Part shown: one piece after another, positions 51,085 through 58,864 of the stretch
How positions within the stretch are numbered: the stretch's first letter is position 1
How the letters are laid out: the number at the start of each line of letters is the position of its first letter
From: Actinomadura sp. NBRC 104412
GTDB taxonomy: Bacteria > Actinomycetota > Actinomycetes > Streptosporangiales > Streptosporangiaceae
Direction: 5' to 3'
Length of the DNA: 64,000 nucleotides
NCBI RefSeq assembly: GCF_030269515.1
Contig: NZ_BSTM01000014.1
Coordinates: forward strand, 73,733 to 137,732
The notes under the pieces: generated by a model
Seen by the model: the letters and a program-made list of their open reading frames with translations, nothing else
What the model was told of the DNA's origin: nothing
The model's database searches: none
Program-made: the position numbers and the translations under genes

Positions 51085-51249
51085 TGTTCGGGCGAAGCCC
51101 TGGGGGTCTGGGGGTCCGCCCCCAGAAAGTGCAGGTACTGATGGTTGGGCGAAGCCCTGGGGGTCTGGGGGTCCGCCCCCAGAAAGTGCAGGTACTGATG
51201 ACTGGGCGTAGCCCTGGGGGTCTGGGGGGCCGTCCCCAGGAAGACCAGA
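51079..51249. repeat. Three tandem 57-bp repeats at the nuoK/nuoL junction
   Basis: Units start at 51079, 51136 and 51193, each with TACTGATG, copying the last codon and stop of nuoK. Each has a hairpin CTGGGGG-TCCG-CCCCCAG (third copy CTGGGGG-GCCG-TCCCCAG). 57 bp equals 19 codons. Confidence 0.95.
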
Positions 51250-51263
51250 GAGGTCCGGGATGA
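51084..51263 (+). CDS. Bridging micro-ORF between nuoK and nuoL (59 aa)
   Basis: 59 codons: ATG 51084 overlaps the nuoK stop as TGATG, and TGA overlaps the nuoL ATG. The product is three 19-residue units (MFGRSPGGLGVRPQKVQVL and variants) plus a tail. GAGAGG upstream of nuoL is inside the frame. No family known. Confidence 0.45.
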   Translation: MFGRSPGGLGVRPQKVQVLMVGRSPGGLGVRPQKVQVLMTGRSPGGLGGRPQEDQRGPG

Positions 51264-53170
51264 AAGCGGAAGGCATCCAGTCGCTGGCCTGGCTTCTGAT
51301 CGCGTTGCCGGCGGCGAGCGCGGCGATCCTGCTGCTGGGCGGCCGCCGCACCGACCGGTGGGGGCATCTGCTCGGCGTGCTGACGCCGCTGGCCTCCTTC
51401 GCGCTGGGCGCGGCGATGTTCGCCCAGATGCTCGGGTACGGCGCCGAGGAGCGCCGCCGCACCGTGCACCTGTGGGAGTTCCTGAACGTCGGCTCGTTCA
51501 AGGTCGACATGGGCCTGCTGGTGGACCCGCTGTCGATCAGCTTCGTGCTGCTGATCACCGGGGTGGGGTCGCTGATCCACATCTACTCCATCGGCTACAT
51601 GGAGCACGATCCCGACCGGCGCCGGTTCTTCGCCTACCTCAACCTGTTCGTGGCGGCGATGCTGCTGCTGGTGCTGGGCGACAACTACCTGGCCATGTTC
51701 ATCGGCTGGGAGGGTGTCGGCCTCGCCTCGTACCTGCTGATCGGGTTCTGGCAGTACAAGCCGACCGCGGCGACCGCGGCCAAGAAGGCGTTCGTCGTGA
51801 ACCGCGTCGGCGACATGGGCTTCCTGATCGCGATCATGCTGATGTTCGCCACCTTCGGGACGGTCGGCTTCGAGCAGATCCTGGGTGAGGGCGCCGAGCA
51901 CGCCGGGGCGGCCGCGCGGCTGAGCACCGGCACCGCCACCGCGCTCGGGCTGCTGCTCCTGCTCGGCGCGTGCGGCAAGTCCGCGCAACTGCCGTTGCAG
52001 TCCTGGCTGCTGGACGCGATGGAGGGCCCGACCCCGGTGTCGGCGCTCATCCATGCCGCGACCATGGTGACCGCGGGCGTCTACCTGATCGTCCGCTCCG
52101 CGCCGATCTTCGAGATGGCGCCGGACGCGCAACTGGTGGTGACCATCGTGGGCGCCGCCACGCTGCTGGCCGGTGCGATCATCGGTACCGGCAAGGACGA
52201 CATCAAGAAGGCGCTGGCCGGCTCCACCATGTCGCAGATCGGCTACATGCACCTGGCCGCCGGGCTCGGCAAGGCCGGGTACGCCTTCGCCATCGCGCAC
52301 CTGATCGCGCACGGCTTCTTCAAGGCGGGCCTGTTCCTGGGCGCCGGGTCGGTCATGCACGGCACCAACGACGACGTGAACATGCGCCACTACGGCGCGC
52401 TGCGCGGGCTGATGGCGGTCACCTGGGCCACCTTCGGGCTCGGCTACCTGGCCATCATCGGGTTCCCCGGGCTGTCCGGCTGGTTCACCAAGGACGGCAT
52501 CATCGAGGCGGCCTTCGAGAAGGGCGGCACGTCGGGCGCCGTCCTCGGCACGTGCGCGCTGATCGGCGCGGGCATCACCGCGTACTACATGTCGCGGGTG
52601 ATGTTCATGACCTTCTACGGCAAGGAACGCTGGGAAGAGGGCGTCCACCCGCACGAGTCGCCGAAGGTGATGACCGTCCCGCTGATGCTGCTGGCGGTCG
52701 GCTCGGTGTTCGCCGGCGGGTTCCTGGTGCTGGGCGGGTTCTCCGAGTTCCTCGCCCCGGTGGTGGGCGTGGCCGAGCATCACGGCTTCCAGCCGATCAC
52801 CGGTCCCGGGGTCGCCACGTTCGTGCTGATGCTGATCGGCGTCGGCATCGCGTGGCGGCAGTACGGCGCCCGCCCGGTGCCGCGCGAGGCCCCCGCGGGC
52901 TCGTTCGTCACCGTCGCGGCCCGCAAGGACCTGTACGGCGACGCGATCAACGAGTCGCTGCTGATGCGTCCGGGCCAGTGGCTGACCCGGCTCGCGGTCT
53001 GGTTCGACGGCCGCGGCGTCGACGGCCTGGTCAACGGCCTGGCCGCCGGTATCGGCGGCACGTCGGGCCGTGTCCGCCGCATCCAGACCGGGTTCGCCCG
53101 GACCTATGCCCTCTCCATGTTCTGCGGCGCTGCGGTCATCGTGGCGGCGCTCCTGGTGGTGAACGTCTAA
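51260..53170 (+). CDS. nuoL: NADH-quinone oxidoreductase subunit L
   Basis: 636-residue proton-pumping antiporter-like subunit with about 16 helices. GWEGVGLASYLLIGFW, DAMEGPTPVSALIHAATMV and HLIAHGFFKAGLFL are marker segments. nuoM starts at the next base after its stop. Confidence 0.95.
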   Translation: MKAEGIQSLAWLLIALPAASAAILLLGGRRTDRWGHLLGVLTPLASFALGAAMFAQMLGYGAEERRRTVHLWEFLNVGSFKVDMGLLVDPLSISFVLLITGVGSLIHIYSIGYMEHDPDRRRFFAYLNLFVAAMLLLVLGDNYLAMFIGWEGVGLASYLLIGFWQYKPTAATAAKKAFVVNRVGDMGFLIAIMLMFATFGTVGFEQILGEGAEHAGAAARLSTGTATALGLLLLLGACGKSAQLPLQSWLLDAMEGPTPVSALIHAATMVTAGVYLIVRSAPIFEMAPDAQLVVTIVGAATLLAGAIIGTGKDDIKKALAGSTMSQIGYMHLAAGLGKAGYAFAIAHLIAHGFFKAGLFLGAGSVMHGTNDDVNMRHYGALRGLMAVTWATFGLGYLAIIGFPGLSGWFTKDGIIEAAFEKGGTSGAVLGTCALIGAGITAYYMSRVMFMTFYGKERWEEGVHPHESPKVMTVPLMLLAVGSVFAGGFLVLGGFSEFLAPVVGVAEHHGFQPITGPGVATFVLMLIGVGIAWRQYGARPVPREAPAGSFVTVAARKDLYGDAINESLLMRPGQWLTRLAVWFDGRGVDGLVNGLAAGIGGTSGRVRRIQTGFARTYALSMFCGAAVIVAALLVVNV

Positions 53171-54760
53171 ATGGAAGACTTTCCCTGGCTGAGCGTCCTC
53201 ATCGCGGTGCCCGCGGTGGGAGCGCTGCTGGTGGCCTTGCTGCCGCGGGCGCGCGAGTCGCTGGTCAAGCAGGTCGCGCTGGCGGTCTCGCTGCTGGTCG
53301 CGGCCGGGACGATCGCGATGGCCTCCGGTTTCGAGACCGGCGGGCCGCGGTTCCAGTTCGCCGAGCAGTACTGGTGGATCCGGCAGTTCGGGGTGCACTG
53401 GGCCGTCGGGGTGGACGGCGTGGCGCTCGTCCTCATCCTGCTGTCGGTGGTCCTCGTCCCGCTGGTGATCCTGGCGTCCTGGAACGAGGCGGACCGCTCC
53501 GGCGGCGTCGGCGTCCCCGCCAAGCGCAGCGTCAACACCTATTTCGCGCTGCTGCTGACGATGGAAGCGATGATGATCGGCGTCTTCGCGGCGACCGACG
53601 TCTTCCTCTTCTACGTCTTCTTCGAGGCGATGCTGATCCCCGCGTACTTCCTCATCGGGTCGTACGGCGGCGCCCAGCGCTCCTACGCGGCGGTCAAGTT
53701 CCTGCTGTACTCGCTGCTCGGCGGGCTGCTGATGCTGGTCGCGGTGATCTGGCTGTACCCGCTGTCGGCCGCGTCGCCGAGCGAGGGCGGGCTGGGCCGC
53801 GGCACGTTCCTGTTCACCGAGCTGACCCGGCTGGACATCGACCCGACCACGGCCAAGTGGCTGTTCCTGGCGTTCTTCGTCGCGTTCGCCATCAAGGCGC
53901 CGATGGTGCCCGTCCACACCTGGCTGCCGGACGCGGCGCAGCAGGCGCCGCCCGGCGCGCTGGTCCTGATCGTCGGCGTGCTGGACAAGGTCGGCACGTT
54001 CGGGATGCTGCGGTTCTGCCTGGAGCTGTTCCCCGGCGCCGCCGAGTGGGCCACCCCGGTCGTGCTGGGCTTCGCCGTGCTGAGCGTCATCTACGGCGCC
54101 GTCCTGGCGATCGGCCAGGTCGACCTGAAGCGGCTGGTCGCCTACACCTCGGTCTCCCACTTCGGGTTCATCGTGCTGGGCGTGTTCGCGATGACCAGCC
54201 AGGCGCAGTCCGGCGCCGCGCTGTACATGGTCAACCACGGCTTCTCGACCGGCGCGATGTTCCTGCTGGTCGGCTTCATGATCGTGCGGCGTGGCTCGGC
54301 GCGGATCGACGACTACGGCGGCGTCCAGAAGGTCGCGCCGGTGCTGGCCGGGACGTTCCTGGTCGCCGGGCTGTCCTCGCTGTCCCTTCCCGGGCTCTCG
54401 CCGTTCGTCTCGGAGTTCCTGGTCTTCACCGGCACCTTCGCCCGCTACCGGGTGCCCGCGATCATCGCGACGGTCGGGATCGTGCTGGCCGCGATCTACA
54501 TCCTGTGGATGTACCAGCGGACGATGGGCGGTCCGCTCCGCATCCCGAGCGGAGCGGGGGACGACTTCCCGGACCTGTCCGGACGAGAGAAGTGGGTGAT
54601 CGGCCCGATCATCGCGATCATCGTGGTGATGGGCTTCTTCCCGCAGCCGGTCCTGAACGTGATCAAACCCTCGGTGGAGCAGACGCTGGTCAGGGTCGAC
54701 CAGCGCGACCCGGCGCCGGAGATCGCCGGTACCGCCGTTGAGAACGGAGCACGCCCATGA
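53171..54760 (+). CDS. nuoM: NADH-quinone oxidoreductase subunit M
   Basis: 529-residue antiporter-like membrane subunit. FFEAMLIPAYFLIGSYGG, KAPMVPVHTWLPDAAQQAP and KRLVAYTSVSHFGFI are present. The stop overlaps nuoN ATG. Confidence 0.95.
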   Translation: MEDFPWLSVLIAVPAVGALLVALLPRARESLVKQVALAVSLLVAAGTIAMASGFETGGPRFQFAEQYWWIRQFGVHWAVGVDGVALVLILLSVVLVPLVILASWNEADRSGGVGVPAKRSVNTYFALLLTMEAMMIGVFAATDVFLFYVFFEAMLIPAYFLIGSYGGAQRSYAAVKFLLYSLLGGLLMLVAVIWLYPLSAASPSEGGLGRGTFLFTELTRLDIDPTTAKWLFLAFFVAFAIKAPMVPVHTWLPDAAQQAPPGALVLIVGVLDKVGTFGMLRFCLELFPGAAEWATPVVLGFAVLSVIYGAVLAIGQVDLKRLVAYTSVSHFGFIVLGVFAMTSQAQSGAALYMVNHGFSTGAMFLLVGFMIVRRGSARIDDYGGVQKVAPVLAGTFLVAGLSSLSLPGLSPFVSEFLVFTGTFARYRVPAIIATVGIVLAAIYILWMYQRTMGGPLRIPSGAGDDFPDLSGREKWVIGPIIAIIVVMGFFPQPVLNVIKPSVEQTLVRVDQRDPAPEIAGTAVENGARP

Positions 54761-56334
54761 GCGTCACCACCCCCGTGAGCCTCGTCCTCACGCAGGCGGC
54801 GCCCGACATCCCCGCACCGCACATCGAGTACGGGCAGCTCGGCCCGATGCTGCTGGTGTTCGGCATCGCCATCGTCGGCGTGCTGATCGAGGCGTTCGCA
54901 GGCCGCGGGCTGCGCTTCCCGTTGCAGGCGGGGCTGGCCTTCATCGGCCTCGCGGCCGCGTTCGTGTGGACGATCGCGCTGGCCTGGCGGGACAAGCCGC
55001 ACCACGTGGCGGCCGAAGGCGCGCTGGCGGTGGACGGGCCCACGCTGTTCCTACAGGGCACGATCCTGGTGCTGGCGCTGGTCAGCCTGCTGCTGATCGT
55101 CGAGCGCAGGCAGGTGCACTTCGCCGCGCAGGCGTCCGCGCTGCCCGGCAGCGAGGCCGAGCAGGAGACGCACGCGGCCGGTCTGGCGCAGACCGAGGTG
55201 TTCCCGCTGATGACCTTCGCGGTCGCCGGGATGCTGATGTTCCCCGCGTCCAACGACCTGCTCACCATGTTCGTGGCGCTGGAGATCCTGTCGCTGCCGC
55301 TGTACCTGCTGTGCGGCCTCGCCCGCCGCAGGCGGCTGCTGTCGCAGGAGGCCGCGGTCAAGTACTTCCTGCTCGGCGCGTTCTCCTCGGCGTTCTTCCT
55401 GTACGGGGTGGCGCTGCTGTACGGCTACGCCGGCTCGGTGCGGCTCTCGGTGATCGCCACGCAGATCCAGCGGGAGGCGGGCAGCGAGCCGCTGCTGCTG
55501 GCCGGGGTGGCGCTGCTGTCGGTCGGGCTGCTGTTCAAGCTGGGCGCGGTGCCGTTCCACATGTGGAAGCCGGACGTCTACCAGGGCGCCCCCACCCCGA
55601 TCACGGCGCTGATGGCGTCCTGCACGCTGGTGTCGGCGTTCGGCGCGCTGCTGCGCGTGTACTACGTCGCGCTGGAGAACCTGCGGTGGGACTGGCGGCC
55701 CGCGCTGTGGGGTGTGGCCATTCTCACCATGGTGGCCGGGGCGGTCATCGCGATCACCCAGACCGACATCAAGCGGATGCTGGCCTACTCCTCGGTCGCG
55801 CACGCGGGCTTCCTGCTCACCGGTGTGGTCGCCACCTCCGAGTCCGGTCTGTCGGGCACGCTGTTCTACCTGGCGGCCTACGGCTTCACCACGATCGGTG
55901 CGTTCGCCGTGGTCACCATGGTGCGGGACACCGCCGGCGAGGCCGCGCACCTGTCCCGCTGGGCGGGCCTGGGACGGCGGGCCCCGCTGGTCGCCGGGGT
56001 GTTCGCCTTCTTCCTCCTGGCGTTCGCCGGTATTCCGCTGACCAGCGGGTTCACCGGCAAGTTCGCGGTGTTCTCGGCGGCCGTGCAGGAGGGCGCGACC
56101 CCGCTGGTGATCGTCGGTGTGCTGTCGTCGGCGGTCGCGGCGTTCTTCTACGTCCGGGTGATCGTGGTCATGTTCTTCAGCGAGCCGGAGGCGGACGGCC
56201 CGTCGGTGGTCGTCGGACCGGCCACCGCGGCAGCGGTGGTGCTCGGCGTGACGGCTACTGTTGTACTGGGTGTGCTCCCCCAGCCCGTCCTGGACCTGGC
56301 GGGGCATGCCGCGTCACAACTGTTCGTCCGGTAG
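54757..56334 (+). CDS. nuoN: NADH-quinone oxidoreductase subunit N
   Basis: 525-residue antiporter-like membrane subunit; VPFHMWKPDVYQGAPTPITA and IKRMLAYSSVAHAGFLLTGV are family markers. The last nuo gene. A polyprenyl synthase follows 29-83 bp later, depending on its start. Confidence 0.95.
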   Translation: MSVTTPVSLVLTQAAPDIPAPHIEYGQLGPMLLVFGIAIVGVLIEAFAGRGLRFPLQAGLAFIGLAAAFVWTIALAWRDKPHHVAAEGALAVDGPTLFLQGTILVLALVSLLLIVERRQVHFAAQASALPGSEAEQETHAAGLAQTEVFPLMTFAVAGMLMFPASNDLLTMFVALEILSLPLYLLCGLARRRRLLSQEAAVKYFLLGAFSSAFFLYGVALLYGYAGSVRLSVIATQIQREAGSEPLLLAGVALLSVGLLFKLGAVPFHMWKPDVYQGAPTPITALMASCTLVSAFGALLRVYYVALENLRWDWRPALWGVAILTMVAGAVIAITQTDIKRMLAYSSVAHAGFLLTGVVATSESGLSGTLFYLAAYGFTTIGAFAVVTMVRDTAGEAAHLSRWAGLGRRAPLVAGVFAFFLLAFAGIPLTSGFTGKFAVFSAAVQEGATPLVIVGVLSSAVAAFFYVRVIVVMFFSEPEADGPSVVVGPATAAAVVLGVTATVVLGVLPQPVLDLAGHAASQLFVR

Positions 56335-56363
56335 CGCGCCGGCAGTCCGGTAGGGGGTCTTGG

Positions 56364-57407
56364 GTGAGTGAAGCTTTCGGCGGAGGCCCCGGAGGACGGT
56401 CGTTGAGGGGAGGGGGCGTGCCCTTCGACCTCTCCGTCGACGAGGCGCTCGCGGCGGCCGTCCAGGAGCGGCTCGGCGCCATCGAGGCCGTCCTGCTCGA
56501 CGCCGTGCACAGCGACGATCCGCTGCTCGCGGAGGCGTCCAAGCACCTGGTGGAGGCGGGCGGCAAGCGGTTCAGGCCGACGCTGGTGCTGCTGGCCTCC
56601 CACTTCGGCGACCCCGCGGCGCGCGGCGTCGTGGAGGCGGCGGTGGTGGTGGAGCTCACCCATCTGGCCACGCTGTACCACGACGACGTGATGGACGAGG
56701 CGACGGTGCGCCGCGGCGAGCCCTCGGCCAACTCCCGCTGGACCAACACCGTCGCCATCCTCACCGGCGACTACCTGTTCGCCCGCGCGTCCGACCTGCT
56801 CGCCGACCTCGGCCCCGAGGCGGTGCGGATCCAGGCCCGCGCGTTCTCCCGGCTGGTGCGCGGCCAGATCCAGGAGACCGTGGGTCCCGCGCCCGACGCC
56901 GACCCGCTCAAGCACTACCTCCAGGTGGTGGCGGACAAGACCGGCTCGCTGATCGCCGTGTCGGGCCAGTTCGGGGCGCTGCTGTCGGGCGCGCCCACCC
57001 ATGTGGTGGACACCGTCACCTCGGCCTGCGAGAAGATCGGCGTCGCGTTCCAGTTGGCGGACGACGTGCTCGACATCGCCTCCGACACCGAGCAGTCCGG
57101 CAAGACCCCCGGTATCGACCTGCGGGAAGGGATCCGCACCCTGCCCGTCCACCACGTTCTCGCGGGCATCGGGTCGGGTCCGGACGACGCGCGGCTGCGC
57201 GCCCTGCTCGACCAGGACCTCACCGACGACGCGCTGCACGCCGAGGCGCTGGCGCTGCTGCGCGCACACCCGGCCATGGAGCGTTCACGGTCCGACCTGC
57301 GCCGCTGGGCCGAGGACGCCCGCGCGGAACTGCTCACGCTGCCCGACATCCCGGCGCGTGCCGCGTTCATCGGGCTGTGCGACTACGTGGTGTCCAGGAC
57401 GGGCTAG
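56364..57407 (+). CDS. Polyprenyl diphosphate synthase (trans type)
   Basis: 347-residue prenyltransferase that should build the long isoprenoid chain, probably for menaquinone. The first Asp-rich motif is DDVMDE (LYHDDVMDEATVRRGEPSA), the second DDVLDI (FQLADDVLDIASD). The GTG at 56364 gives an extra 18-residue Gly-rich lead; GTG 56418, after GGGGAGGGGGC, is equally likely. It is downstream of nuoN on the same strand and convergent with the conservon; both genes end on the shared CTAG (57404-57407). Confidence 0.9.
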   Translation: MSEAFGGGPGGRSLRGGGVPFDLSVDEALAAAVQERLGAIEAVLLDAVHSDDPLLAEASKHLVEAGGKRFRPTLVLLASHFGDPAARGVVEAAVVVELTHLATLYHDDVMDEATVRRGEPSANSRWTNTVAILTGDYLFARASDLLADLGPEAVRIQARAFSRLVRGQIQETVGPAPDADPLKHYLQVVADKTGSLIAVSGQFGALLSGAPTHVVDTVTSACEKIGVAFQLADDVLDIASDTEQSGKTPGIDLREGIRTLPVHHVLAGIGSGPDDARLRALLDQDLTDDALHAEALALLRAHPAMERSRSDLRRWAEDARAELLTLPDIPARAAFIGLCDYVVSRTG

Positions 57408-58027
57408 ACGCCGCTGCTCTGAGGCGCGGCGTTCTCGGGGCTGAGGCCGCGGCTCTTCATCGCGTGCAGGACCATCTTGATGAGGACCTTCTTGCACGAT
57501 TCGAGGCTGCGCGCGTCGCACAGCATGACCGGCACCTTCGGTCCGAGGTTGAGCGCCATCTCGATCTCTTCGAGGTCGTAGCGGCGGGCACCCTCGAAGC
57601 AGTTCACCGCGACGATGAACGGGGTGCCGCGGCGCTCGAAGTAGTCCACCGAGGGGAAGCAGTCCGCGAGGCGCCGGGTGTCGGCGAGCACCACGGCGCC
57701 GAGGGCGCCCAGCGTCACCTCGTCCCACATGAACCAGAACCGTTCCTGGCCCGGGGTGCCGAACAGGTAGAGGACGTACTCGTCCCGCATCGTGATGCGG
57801 CCGAAGTCCATCGCGACGGTGGTGGTGTCCTTGCGCTCCACCCCGGAGATGTCGTCGACGCCGATGCTCTCGTCGGTGAGGATCTCCTCGGTGCGCAGCG
57901 GCTGGGTCTCGGAGACCGTGCCGACCATGGTGGTCTTGCCCACACCGAAACCGCCGGCGATCACGATCTTGACCGCGGTGGGGAGCTTACGGCCGTTCAT
58001 GTCGCGACTAGAGGGCCCGGAGACCAT
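57404..58027 (-). CDS. cvnD: Conservon GTPase (CvnD-like)
   Basis: 207-residue small GTP-binding protein of the conservon. G1 GGFGVGKTTMVG (about 25-36), the switch region up to FGTPGQERFWFMW and N-C-F-E in AVNCFEGA (G4-like). In Streptomyces, CvnD works with CvnA-C as a membrane-linked signal complex. It overlaps the DUF742 gene by 20 bp, and its ATG 58027 is chosen by that overlap; ATG 58000 is another option. Confidence 0.9.
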   Translation of the reverse strand: MVSGPSSRDMNGRKLPTAVKIVIAGGFGVGKTTMVGTVSETQPLRTEEILTDESIGVDDISGVERKDTTTVAMDFGRITMRDEYVLYLFGTPGQERFWFMWDEVTLGALGAVVLADTRRLADCFPSVDYFERRGTPFIVAVNCFEGARRYDLEEIEMALNLGPKVPVMLCDARSLESCKKVLIKMVLHAMKSRGLSPENAAPQSSGV

Positions 58028-58433
58028 CGATCACCGCCTTGTAGAGCCTGATGTCGTGCATGTCCGCCTCCGGTTCGGGCTCCTGCATGGTGATGAAGCC
58101 CTTGTCCAGCAGGTCACCGAGCATGACCCGGACGGTGGCGACGGGAAGGTTGAGATGCCCGGTGAGCTCGGCGACGGACATCACCGACTGGCACAGCCGC
58201 AGGATCGCCAGATGCTCGGGGCCCAGGCCGACCTCGCCCTCCGGGTTCACCCCGATCGCCACCACCAGTGTGATCAGGTCGAACTTGCCGCGGGTGGGTT
58301 CGAGCCGGCCGCTGGTCATCACGTACGGCCGCACCATCGGCCCGGCCTGCTCGTCCAGCAGCCGCTCGGGCGGCAGGTCGGCCGGTACCTCGGGCGGGCG
58401 CGCCTCCCGCTCGGGATCCTCGGGCGGCATCAT
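58008..58433 (-). CDS. cvnC: DUF742 protein (CvnC-like)
   Basis: 141-residue winged-helix-like DUF742 protein. VRPYVMTSGRLEPTRGKFDL and SVAELTGHLNLPVATVRVML are the family core. It overlaps cvnB (ATGATG) and cvnD. In the conservon it contributes to a signalling complex; possibly DNA- or protein-binding. Confidence 0.88.
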   Translation of the reverse strand: MMPPEDPEREARPPEVPADLPPERLLDEQAGPMVRPYVMTSGRLEPTRGKFDLITLVVAIGVNPEGEVGLGPEHLAILRLCQSVMSVAELTGHLNLPVATVRVMLGDLLDKGFITMQEPEPEADMHDIRLYKAVIDGLRAL

Positions 58434-58864
58434 TGCGCGCCCCTGCTCTCGGCGGCCGCGGCGGACTCGCTCCGCGACGGCGTGGACAGATGGTGACCCA
58501 TCGCGGTGACCAGCATGGCCATCTCGTAGGCGATGAGCCCGACATCGGCCTCCTCGTCGCTGAGCACGGCCAGGCAGGCGCCCTTGCCGGCGACCGAGAC
58601 CAGCAGGAACGCCGACTGCATCTCCACGATCGTCTGCCGGACCGGCCCGCCGCCGAAGCGGGTCCCCGCGCCCTTGGCCAGGCTCTGGATGCCCGCGGCG
58701 ACCGCGGCCAGGTGCTCGCCGTCGTCCTGGGAGAAGTTCCGGGAAGAGGCCATCAGCAGGCCGTCCGCGGACAGCACGATCGCGTGCCGGGTGTGCGGCA
58801 GCCGTCCCACCAGGTCGTCCAGCAGCCAGCTGAGATCGGCGGCCGAGCCCGTCTTCTGCATCAC
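58430..58864 (-). CDS. cvnB: Roadblock/LC7-domain protein (CvnB-like)
   Basis: 144-residue Roadblock/LC7 protein (LSWLLDDLVGRLPHTRHAIV and GLLMASS, AAVAAGIQSLA). Such proteins regulate small GTPases; here CvnD is the natural partner. GTG 58864 overlaps the cvnA stop (GTGA). Confidence 0.9.
   Translation of the reverse strand: MMQKTGSAADLSWLLDDLVGRLPHTRHAIVLSADGLLMASSRNFSQDDGEHLAAVAAGIQSLAKGAGTRFGGGPVRQTIVEMQSAFLLVSVAGKGACLAVLSDEEADVGLIAYEMAMLVTAMGHHLSTPSRSESAAAAESRGAQ

Noticed and set aside
51074..54238. 1054-codon minus-strand frame
   Set aside because: Shadow of nuoL and nuoM; the sequence is Arg/Gln/His-rich and has no domain.
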